Source: Cognatishimia coralii
GTDB lineage: Bacteria; Pseudomonadota; Alphaproteobacteria; Rhodobacterales; Rhodobacteraceae
NCBI RefSeq assembly: GCF_037478305.1
Contig: NZ_JBBGAZ010000005.1
Span: forward strand, 62,001-126,000
Length of the DNA stretch: 64,000 bases
Direction: 5' to 3'
Position numbers and translations under genes: made by a program. Numbering within the stretch: position 1 is the first letter of the stretch; each line of letters starts with the position of its first letter. The notes under the pieces were generated by a model. The model worked only from the letters and a program-made list of their open reading frames with translations, was not told the origin of the DNA and searched no databases. Positions 41,418-49,839 of this stretch are shown in pieces.

Positions 41418-42023
41418 ATGGGAGAGCTTTATATCGCGCCGGATGGGCGGCCACGTTGCGCCTGGGCCGGGGCCGCGCCGGAGTTTCTGGACTATCACGA
41501 CCGCGAATGGGGTTTTCCTGTCAAAGACGATCAGCGGCTGTTTGAGAAGGTCTGTCTGGAGAGCTTTCAGTCAGGCCTCAGCTGGCGCACGATCCTGAAC
41601 AAGCGCGAGAATTTTCGCGCTGGTTTTGACGGGTTCGATTTTGAGAAAATGGCGAACTACGGCGAAGAGGATGTCGAGAGGCTATTGGCTGACGCGGGCA
41701 TCATCCGCCATCGCGGCAAGATCGAAGCTGTGATCAATAACGCCAAACGCGCCAAAGAGATGGTCGTGACCGAAGGGTCTCTGGCCAAGTTCTTCTGGAG
41801 CTATGAGCCGGATCCCGAGACGTTGGGCACGCCGCATACCTTGACCACGTCGCCTGAATCCGTGGCGATTTCTAAAGAGCTCAAGAAACGTGGTTGGAAA
41901 TTCGTGGGGCCGACCACGATCTTTGCCTTCATGCAGGCGATGGGTCTGATCAATGACCACGACATCGGCTGCGTCATCCGCGATGAATGCGAAGAAGCGC
42001 GGAAGAGTTTCGTTCGGCCCTGA
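41418..42023 (+). CDS. tag: DNA-3-methyladenine glycosylase I
   Basis: Tag (201 aa) excises 3-methyladenine in base-excision repair. RCAWAGAAPEFLDYHDREWGFP at the N-terminus contains a zinc-ligand Cys and the His-Asp motif; LESFQSGLSWRTILNKRENFR and GWKFVGPTTIFAFMQAMGLINDHDIGC follow, with a zinc-ligand Cys near the end. The length is usual. It lies 10 bp after the SGNH gene and abuts the convergent metC stop without a gap. Confidence 0.95.
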   Translation: MGELYIAPDGRPRCAWAGAAPEFLDYHDREWGFPVKDDQRLFEKVCLESFQSGLSWRTILNKRENFRAGFDGFDFEKMANYGEEDVERLLADAGIIRHRGKIEAVINNAKRAKEMVVTEGSLAKFFWSYEPDPETLGTPHTLTTSPESVAISKELKKRGWKFVGPTTIFAFMQAMGLINDHDIGCVIRDECEEARKSFVRP

Positions 42024-43160
42024 TTACTGCCCCAAAGCCTGTGCGAGATCGTCGATGAGGTCTCCCGCATCTTCAATACCGATAGAGAGACGCAGCAGGG
42101 TTTCGGGAATGCCCGTGTGCGGCTCGATGGTATGGCGATGTTCCACGAGGCTTTCAACGCCGCCGATGGAAGTCGCGCGCAGGAAGAGGTTCAGGCGACC
42201 CGCGACTTTTAGGGCGTCGGCCCCTGTGCCTTTCACGAGGGCTGACAATACATAGCCATAGCCGCCGGACATCTGAGCTTTCGCGATTTCGTGCCCCTTG
42301 TGGCTGGACAGTCCGGGATAGAAGACGTCAGAAATCTGGGGATGGTCGACCAGATAGTCTGCGATGGTCTGGGCAGACTGGCACATCCGCTCGATCCGCA
42401 ATGGCAAAGTGCGCAAGCCGCGCACGAGCAGCCAGGCCTCAAACGGGCCCATGACCGCGCCGGTGTCTGCGCGATCATCTTTGATGGCCTGCCAGATGGC
42501 GCTGTCTTTGGCAGTGCTCAGAACCCCGCCAAGCACGTCGGAATGGCCGTTCATGACCTTGGTGGCCGAGTGCATGACGATGTCCGCGCCAAACTCTATC
42601 GGTCGGGTCAGGATCGGAGAGGCTGCGGTGCTGTCCACCACAAGGACGCCGCCTGCCGCGTGGGTGAGGTCTGCGGCCGTGGCGATGTCGGTGGTTTTGA
42701 GCCATGGATTGGACGGCGTCTCAACGAAGGCAAGGTCAACCTTGGAGCCGATGGCCTCGGCAAGTGCTGCGCTGTCGCTGGCGTCGACCTCGATCATCTC
42801 GATGCCGCGCCGTTCGGCAAAGCCGCGCAGCCATTTCGTTGTGCCCCAGTAAATACCCGATTGCACGACCGCACGCGCACCCGTCGGCAGCCAGCGGAAG
42901 GCGGCTGCAATGGCGGCCATGCCGGCTGGGAACAAGAGCGACTCGGCGGCGCCTTCGAGCTGGGCAATAATGGCCTCGGCCGCGCGCACCGGTTCATTGT
43001 GTGGGCGGATATAAACGTTGTCCGGATTGAGCGGCGCATAGGCCTCGTCGCGACGATAGGTCGTTGAGGGCTGGATCGGCATCACCACGCCGCCCGAGGC
43101 CTCGTCGTAGGCGCCACCGGCGTGGGCTGCGAATGTCGCGGGTTTGAGGTCTTTTTTCAT
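42024..43160 (-). CDS. metC: Trans-sulfuration PLP enzyme (cystathionine beta-lyase type)
   Basis: A 378-residue Cys/Met metabolism PLP enzyme. SGGVVMPIQPSTTYRRDEAY, VYIRPHNEPVRAAEAIIAQLEG, VVDSTAASPILTRPIEFGADIV and the PLP lysine in MHSATKVMNGHSDVLGG are visible. The R-P-H-N-E motif and lack of a clear Tyr-Ser pair fit cystathionine beta-lyase more than gamma-synthase, though the assignment within the family is uncertain. ATG 43160 has GGAGAG 5 bases ahead; the much longer open frame upstream is not coding. Confidence 0.85.
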   Translation of the reverse strand: MKKDLKPATFAAHAGGAYDEASGGVVMPIQPSTTYRRDEAYAPLNPDNVYIRPHNEPVRAAEAIIAQLEGAAESLLFPAGMAAIAAAFRWLPTGARAVVQSGIYWGTTKWLRGFAERRGIEMIEVDASDSAALAEAIGSKVDLAFVETPSNPWLKTTDIATAADLTHAAGGVLVVDSTAASPILTRPIEFGADIVMHSATKVMNGHSDVLGGVLSTAKDSAIWQAIKDDRADTGAVMGPFEAWLLVRGLRTLPLRIERMCQSAQTIADYLVDHPQISDVFYPGLSSHKGHEIAKAQMSGGYGYVLSALVKGTGADALKVAGRLNLFLRATSIGGVESLVEHRHTIEPHTGIPETLLRLSIGIEDAGDLIDDLAQALGQ

Positions 43161-43242
43161 AGCGCTCTCCTTGAGCGCATCTTTCGCAGGCTTGCGCCGA
43201 GTTTCAATAGCCAAAGCGTGGATTGCGCTGTAAGGGCTGCAC

Positions 43243-43800
43243 ATGACTCGTGTTATCCTTTTCAACAAACCCTTCGATGTGCTGTCGCAGTTTACCGACA
43301 AAGGCACCGAAGGCTCGTCCCGGCGGACATTGTCCGAGTTCATTGACGTGCCCGGAGTGTATGCGGCGGGGCGGCTGGACCGGGATTCTGAAGGGCTGCT
43401 TGTGTTAACCGACAATGGCAAACTGCAGAACCGCATCGCCAATCCCAAGAACAAGATGAGCAAATGCTATTGGGCGCAGGTTGAGGGCGTGCCGTCTGAT
43501 GAGGCTTTGGAAGAATTGCGCAAGGGTGTGATGCTCAAGGACGGCAAGACGCGCCCCGCGAAAGTGCGACGCATGGATGAACCTGCTGGGCTCTGGCCGC
43601 GCACGCCGCCTATTCGGGTGCGGAAATCCGTGCCGGATTCTTGGATCGAACTGACCATTTCAGAAGGGCGCAACCGGCAGGTGCGGCGCATGACGGCCGC
43701 CGTGGGGCATCCGACACTCAGGTTGATCCGGTATCGCGTGGGAAGCTGGACTTTGGACGGTATTAAAACAGGCACATGGATCGACGGCACGCCTGTTTGA
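43243..43800 (+). CDS. rluE: 23S rRNA pseudouridine synthase (RsuA/RluE family)
   Basis: A 185-residue RsuA-family enzyme without an S4 domain, the RluE type (pseudouridine 2457 in E. coli 23S rRNA). ILFNKPFDVLSQFTDKG opens the domain, AAGRLDRDSEGLLVLTDNG contains the catalytic Asp, and ELTISEGRNRQVRRMTAAVGHPTLRLIR is diagnostic. It is divergent from metC. Confidence 0.93.
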   Translation: MTRVILFNKPFDVLSQFTDKGTEGSSRRTLSEFIDVPGVYAAGRLDRDSEGLLVLTDNGKLQNRIANPKNKMSKCYWAQVEGVPSDEALEELRKGVMLKDGKTRPAKVRRMDEPAGLWPRTPPIRVRKSVPDSWIELTISEGRNRQVRRMTAAVGHPTLRLIRYRVGSWTLDGIKTGTWIDGTPV

Positions 43801-43956
43801 CAGGCGGCTGACGCAATCTGCTTGCACCCTCAGCCGAATTGCAAGACAAGGGCGCCAAACCGTGCTTCCCCTAAATGCAAACACAACATATAGTGGCATC
43901 AAGGGCATAAGACCGTAAGGTCATCCGGCACGACAGAGTATATTGGGGATCGAAAG

Positions 43957-44766
43957 ATGGCGCATATCATCGTTGTGGGGAACGAAAAGGGCGGAGCGGG
44001 GAAATCCACCGTTTCGATGCATGTGGCAACGGCCATTGCGCGGATGGGATTTTCCATTGCCGGGCTGGATCTGGACCTGCGCCAACGTACCTTTGGCCGC
44101 TATGTCGAGAACCGCGAGCGGTTCATGGAAAAGGCAGAGATTGAGCTTCCGTCTCCGAAATATTTCGACCTGCCCGAGATCGATCCCGCGAGTTTGCAGG
44201 AAGGCGAAAACATCTATGACATGCGACTTTCGGCGGCGATTGCCACGTTGGAGCCTGACAATGATTTCATCCTGATCGACTGCCCGGGCTCTCATACACG
44301 CCTGTCTCAGGTGGCGCATTCGCTGGCGGATACGCTGATCACGCCGCTAAATGACAGTTTCGTAGATTTCGATCTGTTGGCGAAGATCGATGTGGATGGG
44401 GAAAAGATCCTTGGCCCGTCGGTCTATTCCGAAATGGTCTGGAACGCGCGGCAATTGCGGGCGCAGGCGGGGCTGAAGCCGATTGACTGGATCGTGGTGC
44501 GCAACCGTTTGGGCGCGCAGCAGATGGTGAACAAAGAGAAGATGGGCAAGGCGCTGGAACGTCTGGCCAAGCGGATCGGATTCCGCACGGCACCGGGTTT
44601 CAATGAGCGCGTGATTTTCCGCGAACTCTTTCCGCGCGGCCTGACCCTGTTGGATCTGAAAGATATCGGGGTGAAGCAGCTCAATATCTCGAACGTCGCC
44701 GCGCGTCAGGAGTTGCGCGAGCTGATCAAAGAGCTGAACCTGCCTGACGTAGAGATCAATTTTTAA
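43957..44766 (+). CDS. mipZ: Division-plane positioning ATPase MipZ
   Basis: A 269-residue ParA/MinD-like ATPase. The deviant Walker A is HIIVVGNEKGGAGKSTVSMHVATAIAR. Other MipZ-specific features are GLDLDLRQRTFGRYVENRERF, LIDCPGSHTRLSQVAHSLADTLITPLNDSFVDFDLLA and WIVVRNRLGAQQMVNKEKM. In alphaproteobacteria MipZ forms gradients from ParB at the origin and inhibits FtsZ away from midcell. No parB is near. Confidence 0.95.
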   Translation: MAHIIVVGNEKGGAGKSTVSMHVATAIARMGFSIAGLDLDLRQRTFGRYVENRERFMEKAEIELPSPKYFDLPEIDPASLQEGENIYDMRLSAAIATLEPDNDFILIDCPGSHTRLSQVAHSLADTLITPLNDSFVDFDLLAKIDVDGEKILGPSVYSEMVWNARQLRAQAGLKPIDWIVVRNRLGAQQMVNKEKMGKALERLAKRIGFRTAPGFNERVIFRELFPRGLTLLDLKDIGVKQLNISNVAARQELRELIKELNLPDVEINF

Positions 44767-44812
44767 TCGGTTTCTTTAAGGCTGTTTGCTGAGATAGCTC
44801 AGTCCGACCGAC

Positions 44813-44944
44813 ATGTTGGAGAATCGTAACACTCTAGCGGAGGCAGGAATTGCTGCGCGGCAGCATGTCGAACGGCATTTCGCTATTGAAAACGAAGCAC
44901 GCGCGCTGGTTGAGGTCTATCGAGGGGTGCTTGAGGCCGAATAA
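44813..44944 (+). pseudogene. Glycosyltransferase C-terminal remnant
   Basis: A 43-codon frame after mipZ (stop at 44942-44944). Its translation contains AGIAARQHVERHFAIENEARALVEVYRGVLEAE, which has the pattern of the last helix of GT4-type glycosyltransferases (G-x-x-A-R-x-x-V-E-x-x-F...L-x-x-V-Y). The frame is closed by TAG at 44795-44797 and TAA further up. An AGGCAGG-like site is not in the right place. The rest of the gap (44767-45074) has the 12-bp palindrome CGCGAATTCGCG (44947-44958) and the asd promoter region. A real short gene is less likely than a decayed 3' end. Confidence 0.45.
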
Positions 44945-45074
44945 TCCGCGAATTCGCGTTCTTTGATGTCCCACATCACAAGAATGCGGCCCCCTGCCCC
45001 TTTTTTCCACAAGGAAAGCTCGGTATGAGAGCGCGTCCGAATTGCTCGGGCACCAAAGTCTTATGGAGAAGAAA

Positions 45075-46097
45075 ATGGGATATCGTGTCGTTGTCGTGGG
45101 AGCCACCGGAAACGTGGGCCGCGAAATGCTGAATATCCTCGCGGAGCGTCAGTTCCCCGTGGATGAACTTGCAGTTCTTGCCAGCCGTCGGTCGCTGGGC
45201 ACAGAAGTCAGCTTTGGCGACAAGACCCTGACCACCCAGGATCTGGACACCTTTGATTTCACCGGCTGGGACATGGCGCTTTTCGCTGTGGGCTCAACTG
45301 CGACCAAGGAATACGCCCCCAAAGCGGCTGCGGCGGGCTGTGTCGTGATCGATAACTCTTCGCTCTATCGCTATGACCCCGACGTGCCTCTGATCGTGCC
45401 GGAATGTAACCCTGAGGCGGTGCATGGCTATTCCAAAAAGAACATCATCGCAAACCCCAACTGCTCGACCGCGCAGATGGTTGTGGCGCTCAAGCCGTTG
45501 CATGACCGCGCCAAGATCAAACGCGTCGTTGTGAGCACCTATCAGTCTGTGTCGGGTTCCGGCAAAGACGCGATGGATGAGCTCTGGGATCAGACCAAAG
45601 CGGTCTATAACCCGACCTCTGATGTGCCTGCCAAAGTTTACACCAAAGAGATCGCCTTCAACGTCATTCCGCATATCGATGTGTTCATGGAAGACGGCTC
45701 CACCAAAGAAGAGTGGAAGATGGTGGCCGAGACCAAAAAGATCGTGGATCCGGCGATCAAAGTCACCGCGACCTGTGTGCGCGTGCCTGTGTTCGTAGGT
45801 CACTCTGAGTCGATCAACATCGAATTCGAAGAATTCCTGGATGAGGACGAAGCCCGCGAGATCCTGCGTGAAGCGCCGGGCATCATGGTGATCGATAAAC
45901 GCGAAGACGGTGGTTACGTGACCCCGAAGGAATGCGTGGGCGATTTCGCAACCTTTATCTCGCGGATCCGTCAGGACAGCACAATTGAGAACGGGATCAA
46001 CCTGTGGTGCGTCTCTGACAACCTGCGCAAAGGTGCTGCGCTGAACGCGGTTCAGATTGCGGAAACGCTGGGCCGAGAGGTTCTGAAGAAGGGCTGA
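45075..46097 (+). CDS. asd: Aspartate-semialdehyde dehydrogenase
   Basis: Asd (340 aa) reduces aspartyl phosphate to the semialdehyde, leading to Lys, Thr, Met and diaminopimelate. NADP-binding VVGATGNVGREMLNIL, the nucleophile Cys in IIANPNCSTAQMVVAL, and VSGSGKDAMDELWDQT with ATCVRVPVFVGHSESI are visible. ATG 45075 follows GGAGAAG; the frame is open 11 codons further. A terminator follows 20 bp after the stop. Confidence 0.96.
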   Translation: MGYRVVVVGATGNVGREMLNILAERQFPVDELAVLASRRSLGTEVSFGDKTLTTQDLDTFDFTGWDMALFAVGSTATKEYAPKAAAAGCVVIDNSSLYRYDPDVPLIVPECNPEAVHGYSKKNIIANPNCSTAQMVVALKPLHDRAKIKRVVVSTYQSVSGSGKDAMDELWDQTKAVYNPTSDVPAKVYTKEIAFNVIPHIDVFMEDGSTKEEWKMVAETKKIVDPAIKVTATCVRVPVFVGHSESINIEFEEFLDEDEAREILREAPGIMVIDKREDGGYVTPKECVGDFATFISRIRQDSTIENGINLWCVSDNLRKGAALNAVQIAETLGREVLKKG

Positions 46098-46118
46098 ATT
46101 GAGCCTTGAAATCAATGG

Positions 46119-46149
46119 AAAGCCCTGCCAACCGGCGGGGCTTTTTTAT
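46119..46149 (+). terminator. asd terminator
   Basis: Stem AAAGCCCTGCC / GGCGGGGCTTT with loop AACC and one G-U wobble, followed by a run of six T. Confidence 0.85.
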
Positions 46150-46150
46150 T

Positions 46151-46198
46151 GCGATTTCTTTAAAAGAAATCGACGTTGGAAACTTTCAAAGTTTCCGA
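46151..46198 (+). repeat. 48-bp double-palindrome element, copy 2
   Basis: Same 26-base first part as 22300-22325 (CGATTTCTTT-a-AAAGAAATCG then CGACGT). The second hairpin is GGAAACTTT-c-AAAGTTTCC, ending CGA. Length is exactly 48 as in copy 1. It begins immediately after the asd terminator and ends 3 bp before the stop of the convergent TSUP gene. Confidence 0.8.
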
Positions 46199-46201
46199 GA
46201 C

Positions 46202-46945
46202 CTAGAACAGACCACGCCGTAGCAGATTCAGACCCATCACCAGGAACAAATAAAGGAAGATGCGCCGGAATTTATCGCTCGGCCAGCCTTTGCGAATGCG
46301 CTCTCCAACGGAGAACCCGATCAAAGTCGGCAGAATCATCACCGTCCCGATAACGGCAAATTCAGAGGTCAAGAAACCCTGTTGCACATAGCCGACGGCC
46401 AATGGCACCGAGCCTGCAAAGATCAGAAGACCTGTGGCCCGAATAAACTCGTCTTTGTCGACTTGGCGGGCCGTGAGATAGAACACCATGGGCGCCGCCC
46501 AGATGCCGCTCAAACCGCCAAGGACACCGGCAATACTGCCCGCGATGACCTGCGCGGATCGATCAAGATGTTCAGGAAGCTTGGGCAATTCCACCAAAAG
46601 GTTCACAATACTAAAGCTCAGAATTGAAACTCCAAGCACCAGAAAGATCACGCGATCCGGTGCTGTCGCCGAAAGGCTGACGGTCACAAAAAGCACCACC
46701 GCCAGGGCAAGGCAAAGAGGCGCATAGCGACGCATCACGCCAAGCACATCCCCCATGCGCCAGACCTGCCAGAAGTTTGACACAAGCATCGGGATCAGGA
46801 TCAGGGCGATCGCAGTTCTGGGTGCAATCCACAACGTCATGATGGCAGCCGAGGCCGTTGGCAGACCAAGACCTGCAACACCCTTGATTGTACCGGCAAC
46901 AAGAAGAGAAAAACTGCTGAGTAAGACTAAGTCGACTGTATCCAA
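46202..46945 (-). CDS. TSUP (TauE/SafE) family membrane transporter
   Basis: A 247-residue membrane protein with about eight hydrophobic segments in two half repeats. VAGTIKGVAGLGLPTASAAI (first repeat) and VAGSIAGVLGGLSGIWAAPMVFYL (second) carry the family GxxxG and G-G-P-type motifs. TSUP proteins export sulfite, sulfonates or organic acids; the substrate is unknown. It is convergent with asd, with the double-palindrome element in the gap. Confidence 0.88.
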   Translation of the reverse strand: MDTVDLVLLSSFSLLVAGTIKGVAGLGLPTASAAIMTLWIAPRTAIALILIPMLVSNFWQVWRMGDVLGVMRRYAPLCLALAVVLFVTVSLSATAPDRVIFLVLGVSILSFSIVNLLVELPKLPEHLDRSAQVIAGSIAGVLGGLSGIWAAPMVFYLTARQVDKDEFIRATGLLIFAGSVPLAVGYVQQGFLTSEFAVIGTVMILPTLIGFSVGERIRKGWPSDKFRRIFLYLFLVMGLNLLRRGLF

Positions 46946-47161
46946 AACTCACCTCTTTCACCTAAGTAAATGACTGGGTCGGAAAGGGAAACCCCGTGGC
47001 CAGACCTCGGGAAAAGTTGCATTTCTCATCGCGAAATTTCGGAAAAATTGACACCAATTCACCTCGATTTGAGAAGAAATCGCTCCAGCGTCCTAACGAT
47101 TTTCCAACCTCGCGATGGCACCAAAGGCACGATCGTGGTGGGTCAAAACAACAGGTGGGCG

Positions 47162-47542
47162 ATGACACAGATTTCAATACTTTATGTGGATGAGGCGGTT
47201 CAGTTTGACCAAAAACAGATCCGTCATTTGTTTAAGCTTTTGGGCACCAAGGACGCCCAAGATGTGCTGGCCACAGCGATGCGCGAACTTTCGGCGCGGC
47301 TCACGCGGGCTGAGTCCTTCTTTCAGGCAGGGAATTGGGATGAATTTGCCATATGCGTCGCCGGCTTGGACGCGATTGGCGAACAAATCGGGATGCGCTC
47401 TTTGTCGACGGCCAGCCGTGCGGTCAGTGAAACTTTGGACGTTCAGGACACTGCGGCCACTGCGGCGACGTTCTTCAGGTTGATGCGGATCGGTGACAAA
47501 TCTTTGACCGACTATCAGTTGCTTTGCGATACATCCGGATAA
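47162..47542 (+). CDS. Hpt-like helical protein without a phospho-acceptor histidine
   Basis: About 126 residues, mostly helical. The region FQAGNWDEFAICVAGLDAIGEQIGMRSLSTASRAVSETLD has the length and spacing of an Hpt domain (usually H-x-L-K-G followed by A...L), but V-A-G-L-D occupies the H-x-L-K-G position, so phosphotransfer is not expected. The family assignment is by pattern only. ATG 47162 is preferred; the open frame runs 64 codons further upstream. It precedes the aminopeptidase gene by 72 bp. Confidence 0.6.
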   Translation: MTQISILYVDEAVQFDQKQIRHLFKLLGTKDAQDVLATAMRELSARLTRAESFFQAGNWDEFAICVAGLDAIGEQIGMRSLSTASRAVSETLDVQDTAATAATFFRLMRIGDKSLTDYQLLCDTSG

Positions 47543-47614
47543 AACCGCTTGATGGTTGACGCGAAGCGGCTAGGCTGGAGGCATCGAACACCTAGTTCCA
47601 ATAAAGACATCTAA

Positions 47615-48997
47615 ATGCCACTGACCTTCGCCCCGCCTACTTCTGACGCAACGCCGCTTTATGCTATCACACCCGAAGGGCTTGAGGATTGGCTCGCAAC
47701 GCAGCCTGACTCAATCAAAGCATGGATCGGCAGCGCCGGCTTCAAAGCCTCGCTTGGTGCGGTTGTCCTGTTGCCTGACACAGAAGGAGGCGTTTCAGGT
47801 ACAGTCGTTGGATTGGGATCAGCCAAAACGCGGGCGCGTTCCAGATTTGTGCTGGCTGCTTCGGCGAAATCCCTGCCTGAGGGGACCTATGCTTTGGCCA
47901 ATGATCTCGCGGATCTGGACCTGGAAACCGAGGCCCTTGGGTGGCTTTTGGCGGGCTACGCTTTCGATCGCTACGCCAAGGCCTCTGGTGCCAGCGCGCG
48001 GCTTGTTTGCCCAGAGGGTCTAAAACCCGCCCGCATCGAAGCAATTGCCGCCGGAGAGGTGCTGACCCGAGACCTGATCAACACGCCTGCAAATGACATG
48101 GGGCCGGATCAACTCGAGGCCGCGACACACAGCCTTGCCGACCAGTTTGGCGCGACAGTCTCGGTCACGAAGGGCGCGGACCTGATCGAGCAGAACTTCC
48201 CGATGATCCACGCGGTCGGACGTGCCGCATCACAAGCACCACGCTTGTTGGACATGCGGTGGGGAGGCACCGGCCCAACACTCACGCTGGTTGGCAAGGG
48301 CGTGTGTTTTGACACGGGTGGTCTGAACCTGAAACCGGGCGCCTCCATGGGGTTGATGAAAAAGGACATGGGGGGCGCGGCCACCGTATTGGGCCTTGCG
48401 CATATGATTATGGCGCTCAAGTTGCCTTTAAAATTGCGCGTGCTGATCCCGGCGGTTGAAAACTCTGTCAGCGCGGATGCCTTCCGTCCCGGAGATATCC
48501 TCACGTCGCGCAAAGGGTTGACCGTCGAGATCAACAACACCGATGCCGAAGGGCGCTTGGTCTTGGCCGACGCATTGGCGCTGGCCGCCGAGGAAAACCC
48601 AGACCAGCTTATTTCCATGGCAACGCTCACAGGGGCTGCCCGTGTGGCCGTCGGGCCTGATCTGTCGCCTTATTACACGGACGACACCGCCATGGCGGCC
48701 GCTTTGAATGAGGCGGCGCAGGCCGTGGCGGATCCTGTCTGGCGCATGCCCTTCTGGGAACCTTATGAAAAGATGATCGAGCCCGGCATTGCTGATTTGG
48801 ACAACGCCCCGAAAGGAGGCTTTGCCGGATCCATCACCGCCGCATTGTTCCTACGACGCTTTGCGGAAGGCCAAAACTATACCCATTTTGACATCTATGG
48901 CTGGAACCCCACCGCAGCCCCTGCCCGCTCGAAAGGCGGCGTTGGTATGGGGGCGCGGGCCATCCTCGCAGCGCTGCCAAAGATCCTAGATATATGA
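47615..48997 (+). CDS. M17 family leucyl aminopeptidase
   Basis: A 460-residue cytosol aminopeptidase-fold enzyme. The metal/catalytic segments are GKGVCFDTGGLNLKPGASMGLMKKDMGG, PAVENSVSADAFRPGDIL and the signature NNTDAEGRLVLADALALA; a C-terminal GFAGSITAALFLRRFAEG helps complete the active site. It removes N-terminal residues from peptides with two divalent metals. Its stop overlaps the NlpC/P60 gene by 4 bp, a pairing that suggests linked degradation of cell-wall peptides (inference). Confidence 0.92.
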   Translation: MPLTFAPPTSDATPLYAITPEGLEDWLATQPDSIKAWIGSAGFKASLGAVVLLPDTEGGVSGTVVGLGSAKTRARSRFVLAASAKSLPEGTYALANDLADLDLETEALGWLLAGYAFDRYAKASGASARLVCPEGLKPARIEAIAAGEVLTRDLINTPANDMGPDQLEAATHSLADQFGATVSVTKGADLIEQNFPMIHAVGRAASQAPRLLDMRWGGTGPTLTLVGKGVCFDTGGLNLKPGASMGLMKKDMGGAATVLGLAHMIMALKLPLKLRVLIPAVENSVSADAFRPGDILTSRKGLTVEINNTDAEGRLVLADALALAAEENPDQLISMATLTGAARVAVGPDLSPYYTDDTAMAAALNEAAQAVADPVWRMPFWEPYEKMIEPGIADLDNAPKGGFAGSITAALFLRRFAEGQNYTHFDIYGWNPTAAPARSKGGVGMGARAILAALPKILDI

Positions 48998-49839
48998 CCC
49001 CGGATCGACGCCTTACCCCAGCCAATGCGCGTGTCGCGGATTCCAGTCTGCGCGAGACTTGGCCGGGTGTGGACTATGTCGAACCAGAGCCGTTTTCGGT
49101 ACATTGGCCCTTGGTTGACCTGATGAATGTCCCGGAGGGCCACCGCGAGCGCCAACTTTTGTTCGGCGACGCTGTGGACGTCTATGAAGTCCACAAAGGC
49201 TGGGCCTTTGTGCGCTCTGTCAAAGACGGATACGTGGGCTATGTGCCCAACTCGTCTTTGGCTCAATGTCCCGCGCCGACCCATCGGGTCACTGCCGCCT
49301 CAAGCCACATTTATCGGTTGGCCGACATCAAATCGATGGACGTCATGCGTCTGAGCCATGGTTGTCTGTTGCATGTGATCGATACGTCCAATGGCTTTGC
49401 GCAAACGGCAGACGGGTATATTCCTTTGCAACATTTGGGGCCGCTGGACGAGAAACAGGCCGATCCGGTGGTCGAAGCCGAGCTGTATCTGGATACGCCC
49501 TATCTTTGGGGAGGAAACAGCCGGTTTGGGATCGACTGTTCGGGCCTTATTCAGGCGTCCCTGCTGGCCTGTGGCATAGCCTGCCCCGGCGATAGCGACT
49601 TGCAGGAACAAGCCCTGGGCACGACGCTTGGTGCGGACGCTCCCCACCGACGAGGCGACTTGATCTTTTGGAAAGGCCATGTCGCCATGGTCGTAGACGA
49701 GACCCGCATGATCCACGCCAATGCTCATGCCATGGCGACCTGCTATGAGGATATCGTGGCGGGTATTGCAAGGATTGAACGACAAGGCGGCGGGCCTGTA
49801 ACGTCCCGCAAGCGGATTTTGGAGGACAGCAATGAGTGA
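48994..49839 (+). CDS. NlpC/P60 family cysteine peptidase with SH3 domain
   Basis: A 281-residue protein with an N-terminal bacterial SH3-like domain (LFGDAVDVYEVHKGWAFVRSVKDGYVGYV) and a C-terminal NlpC/P60 domain: YLWGGNSRFGIDCSGLIQASLL (catalytic Cys), FWKGHVAMVVDETRMIHANAHAM (catalytic and third-position His). No signal peptide is seen, so it probably acts on imported muropeptides in the cytoplasm. It overlaps the aminopeptidase by 4 bp and the agmatinase by 8 bp. Confidence 0.93.
   Translation: MTPDRRLTPANARVADSSLRETWPGVDYVEPEPFSVHWPLVDLMNVPEGHRERQLLFGDAVDVYEVHKGWAFVRSVKDGYVGYVPNSSLAQCPAPTHRVTAASSHIYRLADIKSMDVMRLSHGCLLHVIDTSNGFAQTADGYIPLQHLGPLDEKQADPVVEAELYLDTPYLWGGNSRFGIDCSGLIQASLLACGIACPGDSDLQEQALGTTLGADAPHRRGDLIFWKGHVAMVVDETRMIHANAHAMATCYEDIVAGIARIERQGGGPVTSRKRILEDSNE

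Noticed and set aside
46970..47161. N-terminal extension of the Hpt-like gene
   Set aside because: The 64 extra codons are polar and non-homologous in appearance and cover the promoter region divergent from the TSUP gene.
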